Shown here piece after piece: positions 57,800 through 64,000 of a stretch of 64,000 nucleotides of DNA. Source of the stretch: Raphanus sativus (Eukaryota > Streptophyta > Magnoliopsida > Brassicales > Brassicaceae). The position numbers and the translations under genes were made by a program. A model generated the notes under the pieces. It made no database searches, was not told the origin of the DNA, and saw only the letters and a list, made by a program, of their open reading frames with translations. The stretch is taken from positions 10,780,784-10,844,783 of the forward strand of contig NC_079511.1 in NCBI RefSeq assembly GCF_000801105.2. The letters run 5' to 3'. Numbering within the stretch: position 1 is the stretch's first letter; the number at the start of each line of letters is the position of its first letter.

Positions 57800-58965
57800 C
57801 AGGGATTCAGATATAGTCCTAGTAAATTCGTCGTAATGGAGAACACGGGACTGGTAGATTCCTCGTAATACGTGTGTCCTTGTAAATTCGTTGTAATACA
57901 TTCCTTGTAAATTCGTTGTAAAAGTTTCCTTGTAAATTCGTTGCAATACTTCCTTGTAAATTCGTTGTAACTAAAAACGCGGACATGGTAAATTCGTTGT
58001 AATTCTTTCCTTGTAAATTCGTTGTAATACTTTCCTTGTAAATTTGTTATATATAAATCAGTTTTTAGTATATAAATCAGTTTAAAACTTAATGCATTTC
58101 TATGTTGTCTGATTATAATACTTATGCTTTGGGTTTTAAGGATTTAATTGGAGTTTATGGTTTATTGGATAAAGAGGATGATGTGGTAAAAGGGTGGTGT
58201 TATATAGATAACTGATTTTGGGGTTTAGGGATTTGATTTTCGGGATTTCATATATAGTCCTAGTAAATTCGTGGTAACTGAAAACACGGGCCTGGTAGAT
58301 TCCTCGTAATACGCTTTTCTTGTAAATTCGTTGTAATGCTTTCCTTGTAAATTCGTTGTAAATAATTCCTTGTAAATTCGTTGTAATGTTTCCTTGTAAA
58401 TTCGTTGTAACTCTAAAAACGCGGGCCTGGTAGATTCCTCGTAAGGGTAAAAGGGTAGTGTTATATAGATAACTGATTTTGGGGTTTAGGGATTTGATTT
58501 TCGGGATTTCATATATAGTCCTAGTAAATTTGTCGTAACTGAAAACACGGGCCTGGTAAATTCCTCGTAATATATTTTCCTTGTAAATCCGTTGTAATGC
58601 TTTCCTTGTAAATTTGTTGTAAATAATTCCTTGTAAATTCGTTGTAATGTTTCCTTGTAAATTCGTTATAACTGTAAAAACGCGGGCCTGGTAGATTCCT
58701 CGTAAGGGTAAAAGGGTAGTGTTATATAGATAACTGATTTTGGAGCTTAGAGATTTGATTTTCGGGATTTCATATATAGTCCTAGTAAATTCGTCGTAAC
58801 TGAAAACACGGGCCTGGTAAATTCCTCGTAATATGCTTTCCTTGTAAATCCGTTGTAATGCTTTCCTTGTAAATTCGTTGTAAATAATTCCTTGTAAATT
58901 CGTTGTAATGTTTCCTTGTAAATTCGTTGTAACTCTAAAAACGCGGGCCTGGTAGATTCCTCGTA
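57800..58965. repeat. Tandem units of about 260 bp in the CACTA interior
   Basis: The phrase TATATAGTCCTAGTAAATTC recurs at about 58,251, 58,512 and 58,773 (period 261), with an earlier, more diverged copy at 57,811. Each unit contains four to six short TTGTAAATTCGTTGTAAT-type motifs and a GCGGGCCTGGTAGATTCCTC phrase. Confidence 0.93.
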
Positions 58966-59339
58966 AAATTACGATGACTTTAAAAGGAATGATGTTTCTC
59001 TATATAACTCGAAACATGAATGAGGAATGCCTCATTCATTCCTCTCAAACCACTCCTCTCTTAAGCCTCTCAAGGTATGTTTCTTCTTAAAATATTAGTT
59101 TAGGTTTTAGGTAATTAGTTTAGGTGGTTAGTTTAGTTAATTAGTAGGTGATTAGTTTAGGTAATTAGTTTACGTGGTTAGTTTATGTGGTAAATTTAGG
59201 TAACAAAATTATATATAAAAATATTAGGTTGTGGTATTTAAACGACTGATTAGATTATTTTTTTAAAAAAATTAAAGTATATTTTATTTTCTAATCATTT
59301 TTATATAATTAATTAAATTACTATGATTTTTTTTTCAAA

Positions 59340-59524
59340 GTGACTCCTAAAAAGAAGGGATGGACGGTGGAAACAAGCTTCATCAACAAAGTCGCAAGGG
59401 AGACTTCGTCCTACTCTTCCAGACAGAACCCGTGGATGAAGTACGAGATTCTCCGGGAAAGAACGTCCCCAACAACTACTTCGACGGCGTCATTATATTT
59501 TTTTAAAAAATTGTTTCCATTATA
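59340..59524 (+). pseudogene. Second coding remnant in the CACTA element
   Basis: After a splice-acceptor-like TTTTTTTTCAAAG the frame reads TPKKKGWTVETSFINKVARE and continues for about 40 more codons. It looks like a truncated exon of an element-encoded protein and is unassigned. Confidence 0.35.
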
Positions 59525-60836
59525 AATTTGAATATTACTTTATGACATTTATATAATTTCTTTAAAATAATTTAATTTCCAGTATTTCATTTTATAATTT
59601 AAATTTTGAATATCTCATAACATTACAATAATACCTCAATGAGATGTAAATTCTTTGTAATGGTTACAAGAAGTTTACAAGGAAATACTTGTAAAATCCT
59701 CATAAGTTTTACAAGGAATTTACAAGAAAATACTTGTAAATTCCTTGTAAAGATTACAAGGACTTAACATGGAAGGACTTGTAAATTCGTTGTAAAATGT
59801 ACAAGCATTTAAAGACGATTTTACAAGGAAACTATACTAGTCTTTTACGACGAAAGCTAACTACGAAATTACGACGAAATCCTCTCTTTTGCCTTTACGA
59901 CGAATTTATTTCGTCGTAAATGTTACAAGGAAGTTACAACGAATCTTCCATTACGACGAACGTTTTACAACGAAACGCTATTCCTTGTTAATTCGTTGTA
60001 AACTTCCTATTACAACGAATTAACAAGGAATATGGCCCTTGTAATTGATATGTTTTCTTGTAGTGCGAGTGTTTGATTGTATATTTGATTAATATGATTT
60101 GTTTGCGGGAATGATGGAAACTAAATTGGGGAAAAATGATATAAACCCATGATTTGCATGTGCTTAAAGGTATTTGTGTTCAATAATATAGTTGAATTCT
60201 TCAAATACGAAGCTTGACCAGTAAATATTTGGGTCCGATCTTTCAACGCACATATGTAACAGTGAGTTTATAGGGAATTGGAATTTGTGAAACAAAATTA
60301 TTTAGACTTGTTGCTTAATTCATATGAAAGTCAGGCTTGGGATTTTTTAACCACTGACAAAACAACTCCCAAAAAGTGTTAGGCATGCTAAACTTCAATA
60401 GTAATGTTGACAAAAAAAACTTCAATAGTAATAGAAACTGGGAGCTCATTGTTCTTGAAATGAGCCGATTGGTCTTGAAGTTTCAAGATAAATTTCATAT
60501 GATAACATTAAAGATATTGTTATCATAAACATAACATATAAAAATCAAAATAACTGAAATATTTTATTAAAAAGATAAAATACATTTATATCATTAAGAT
60601 TAATTAATTTAGGCATATAGTTTACATTTGAAAGGTGGGGTTATGATTTTTAATATATATTTAAATTTAAAATAATAATTTTAAATAGTTCCAAAAAGAA
60701 TGTTTGGATTTCAAAATAAAATTCCAAAAAAGTTTTTGAAGAATCAAAAATTCAAATCGGAAATGAAAATGTTTATTTATATTTATATGTCTATAAAGCA
60801 GATATAAAAGATTGTTTTAACTCTTTTATTTTTTTA

Positions 60837-60870
60837 CTAGATTCGATCTCCGCGCTACGCGCGGATAATT
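60837..60870 (-). mobile_element. Isolated Helitron 3' terminus
   Basis: Read on the reverse strand, the hairpin CCGCGCGTAGCGCGG is followed 11 bases later by CTAG and then T, the Helitron 3' end. I could not find the matching 5' TC end to the right within the window, so the element extent is unknown. Confidence 0.65.
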
Positions 60871-61065
60871 ACTTTTTAAATTCTACAATTAATTTTGTTG
60901 TGTGGATATAAAATATTGCAGAATCTTTATAAACTATGTAGTATATAAGATACATAATATATGAGGGGAAACATACTCTGTTTTTGTTGTTGTTTGAATG
61001 TTGCATATATTTTTTCTCATTTTTTGTAATGATTTTTTTATTAGATTACCAAACTATCAAAACAC

Positions 61066-61983
61066 TAAGGGCTTGATTGGTAGAGCATTAGCATTAGCAT
61101 TATGCTCCTTATTATTCAATCAACATTGATAACAAAAGCATTTAGAAAAGCATTTACATGATGCTAATGCTCTCCAAATGCTCTTTGCTCAATGCTCTCA
61201 TATGAAGCTTTTGGAAGAGCATTTGCATTTAGAATATATATAAATTCAAAAATAATTTTATATAATTAATTTATATATGTTTAATAATATAAAAGTTATG
61301 TTTATAATAAAAAAAATTATATTTAAAAAAAAAACTAAAAGTTGTGATTAATTATTATTATTTTTTAAATAACAATATTTCACATTTAAAATATAATAAA
61401 CTTTTATATAATTACACATATCATTCATTATTTTTAATAAAAACATAACATAATATATATTTATATATTATAAAATAAAAACATTTATATTATTTTTAAA
61501 TAAATAAATTATATGTCATAGATTATTTTTATGATAATATTATATATGGATCATTTATTGCTCAACCAATAAATAAATAATGATGATTTTATATAAATTA
61601 TTTTTAATTTATTTATTTTATTTAATTATATCAAATTATTTTTATATCCAAAAATAAATTTTATTTTTAAATATATTTTATTTTTTAATAATATTATTTC
61701 ACATTTAAAAATTAATTTAATTTATAAATTAAATAAGATTCATTATTTTTAATAACAAATATATTATTAATATATATTATAATTTAATATATATTAGTTT
61801 CAAATAAATATATTATATAATAACTTTTATGATAATTTTAAAATTGTATGATGCTACTGTTCTACCAATCACTTTATCAAAAAATTTAATGAGAGCATAC
61901 AGCTTCTGCAGCATACTGATTCTACAGCATTCTGCTATTTCTTTTTCATCTGTTGTACCAATCAATACAAAGACAGCTTAGAT
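61066..61983. mobile_element. Possible AT-rich MITE-like element
   Basis: The left end GGGCTTGATTGGTAGAGCAT and the right end, read inverted, TTGTATTGATTGGTACAACA share ATTGGTA-type sequence. The interior is almost pure AT with repeats of GCATTAGCATT at the left. Terminal repeats are imperfect and no target duplication is certain, so this is tentative. Confidence 0.4.
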
Positions 61984-64000
61984 GATGCGGGAAGTTGTTC
62001 TTAGTTGTGGTTCCTCAAATATTTTTATGAGCTGTAAATGGGAAATGTAGCTCTAACTCATGTATTGAACTTGTCTATTATCTTTCTTTAGAGTTTGACA
62101 AAGAAAAGTGATACTGGCAATAATTTTGATTTCTAGTTATGAAGTGTATTTTGTTTTGGTTTTGTTGATGAACTTCTTTAATTGGATGACGCTGAATTTT
62201 CATACTGTCATTTTGTACTGAGTTATTCTTTTTGATGATGTTAATTATGTTGTGAAATAATTTCTTTTACTGGTATTTACATGACTAATAATTTTTCCAA
62301 AAAAAATTGATAAGAAAAATAATTATAAATCATAAAACATAATAAGTATTGTTTTTTTATTTTTTATTTTATAAAATTTTTGGTTAATGATTGTTGTCAG
62401 AACGACATGATATTTTGATCAATTTTCATTAGAAACTCATAAATGTCTATAACTATATGTTTTTTATTTATATGTTTCGACTCTATTTATAAGTTTAATA
62501 TGTTTTAGCAGCAATTAAACAATGATTATATGTTTAAATCACTTAAATTTGGGTATTTTCAATGTAACATATTATTCAGGCTAAATAATGTAAATTCTTA
62601 TGTTTTTAACCTTGTAGTCCATATTATTTCGACTATTATCAACCGATTTCCTTTCACACCAAAAATTACTAATTCTATTTAGAGAGTTTTATTGGAAGTG
62701 GATGTTTTGTTTTCTTTGTTCCAAATGCGATGAACTAATTATATTGTTTTCAAAAGATTTACTTGTTGCATGATTTCATTGTACTCATGATTTCTAGAGC
62801 TATATATATATTCTTAGACATTCTTAACAATCATGGCTTTTTAGACATCATTGTTTGTGGAGTTCAGAGAGAACGCTTTCCACAGTGAGTTCTTAAGCTT
62901 CGACTTAGTCAACCCTTCTCCTCTATGTTATGATTTGTAGTGAACCAAATAAGATCGTTTTCAAGTGAAAGCTACCATCGTCACACTCACTCCAATGTAA
63001 TGATACCTTCAGTCGGTCAGCAGAAGATCCAGTGGTTGTTGAAAGATAACAATGGCTAAATTAAATTATCTTCTCAAAAAATTCCAAGAGATGCTTCTCT
63101 ATATATACGGATATACCTCATTTGAAAGGTTGCAGTTTTTTCTCTACATGCCAATACGTAACAACACTCACGTGTTTTTTTTAAAAAAAATTGGAAGCTA
63201 TTTGGAATAGGCTTTACTGGACTATTCCAAAAATATGCACACTTTTGAACACTAACTTTTCTTCACCTTTTAGTTAGGCTTTACATAATCATCATAATCC
63301 CTTGAGATCATTTGATCCCCTTTCTTTAACTTAAGTGACCTTTAAAGAAAATATATATACCACTTCATCTTCCAGCTTGTATTAAAAATTGAGCTTTTGC
63401 AATTTAATTTACATTTCGCGATTTACATAACAATTGTATTGTCAAGCGATAAAAAAATGTGCAAGAACTACAACATTATCTCTGTCGTTTGTGAATCATC
63501 GCTACTGTTGTGGTAAGCGATTGTAAAAGAGAAGAGCAACACTTTTATTGACAGGAAAAACATCAGAGAGCAGCAACTCTGAAACGAATGCAACTTTAGT
63601 CTTGTATCATTGGGAAGAAGAACCTTGCAAAGTATGACCTTAATGTATTTCTACTGTCAAAGAGCTGAAAGGAATCATTGCTACATACATACCACAAATA
63701 AAATAGATGTCTGATTGAACAAAGGAGCAATCAAATTGTCATTAAGTAGATAACATGGGAAAAGAGGGTCTAACAGGCAAAATACATGAGCACTCTAATT
63801 ATAATGGGAGAAGATGGTTAATAAGTCATGCCACTCTCCAGCTGGATCAACGTACTATACTACTATGATGACAACTGTGGCACTCTCACATAAGTGTTGT
63901 TTTGGAGGAAAAATCAATAAGAAAAGATAATTTCCAAGTCACAATCAAAACAAAGCGAGCGGCAGTAAAAGAAACATGTTCTCCAAGGTGATAAACCTAT
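61984..64000. other. Intergenic to the right edge
   Basis: AT-rich with no open frame of note on either strand. From about 63,530 the composition becomes more balanced and the reverse strand could be a 3' untranslated region of a gene beyond the edge (AATAAAAGTGT reversed at about 63,540), but this is weak. Confidence 0.3.

Larger units (their letters stand above)
56977..60065. mobile_element. Non-autonomous CACTA (En/Spm) transposon
   Basis: Starts CACTACAAGAAAACATG and ends TATGTTTTCTTGTAGTG, the 13-bp En/Spm terminus, with target duplication CGA on both sides (56,974-56,976 and 60,066-60,068). Subterminal regions are packed with short repeats such as TTCCTTGTAAATTCGTTGTAA in both orientations, as expected for transposase-binding arrays. 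No TNP2-like transposase is present in the 3.09 kb. Confidence 0.95.

Noticed and set aside
57800..58965. Regularly spaced short repeats resembling a CRISPR array
   Set aside because: Eukaryotic transposon context with CACTA ends; spacers are themselves repeats of the same motif.
62800..63060. Less AT-rich patch that might be an exon
   Set aside because: Every frame is broken by stops on both strands within short distances and I recognise no protein.

Overview
This is a window of plant nuclear DNA. The AT-rich intergenic sequence, GT-AG introns, plant gene families (tau glutathione transferase, F-box/FBA, GT31 galactosyltransferase with a galectin domain, TIR resistance-gene pieces) and the range of transposons all say so. 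The three intact host genes and the TIR gene at the left edge are in an order that, from memory, matches the Arabidopsis interval At1g27120 to At1g27180 (galactosyltransferase, GSTU, TTC38-like TPR protein, TIR-NBS-LRR). I therefore infer a Brassica or close Brassicaceae relative. The species is inferred, not read from the sequence.

Layout. Positions 1-20,260 are a scrambled tandem and segmental duplication field. It holds the 5' end of a TIR gene running off the left edge, three further TIR fragments, four copies of a small secreted cysteine-rich peptide gene (two look intact, one has no signal exon, one is frameshifted), several broken pieces of a TTC38-like gene, and a captured valyl-tRNA synthetase fragment present twice. 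Insertions dated by paralogous empty sites include a Harbinger-type MITE, a Helitron of about 3.1 kb, an hAT MITE and a 530-bp insertion that rewrites the end of one peptide. Positions 20,260-22,900 are AT-rich and mostly empty. Positions of about 22,900-31,200 are a Mutator-like (MULE) element with three genes: an 915-aa MuDR-type transposase, a small GRF zinc-finger protein and a DUF1985 protein. A short motif, AGTTTCAC, recurs in its noncoding parts, including a tandem array.

Positions 32,493-38,850 hold an apparently intact 14-exon TTC38-like TPR gene whose first intron contains a complete 3.8-kb non-autonomous LTR retrotransposon with equal-length LTRs and a perfect 5-bp target duplication. 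A tau-class GST gene follows (39,371-40,255). Positions 40,960-52,200 carry two large duplicates, each pairing a 3' fragment of the galactosyltransferase gene with an intact F-box gene, separated by a satellite-like array of about 250-bp units. The intact galactosyltransferase gene (GALT4-like, six exons) lies at 52,213-54,582. Beyond it are degenerate telomere-like repeats, a 3.1-kb non-autonomous CACTA element with a 3-bp target duplication, an isolated Helitron terminus and AT-rich sequence with no recognisable gene to the end.

The host genes are unrelated in function: a TPR protein of unknown role, detoxification, ubiquitin-ligase substrate choice and arabinogalactan glycosylation in the Golgi. 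They are neighbours by ancestry. The unit whose genes plausibly work together is the MULE: transposase plus two accessory proteins plus repeated motifs. All exon boundaries were derived by eye from splice-site consensus and reading-frame continuity.
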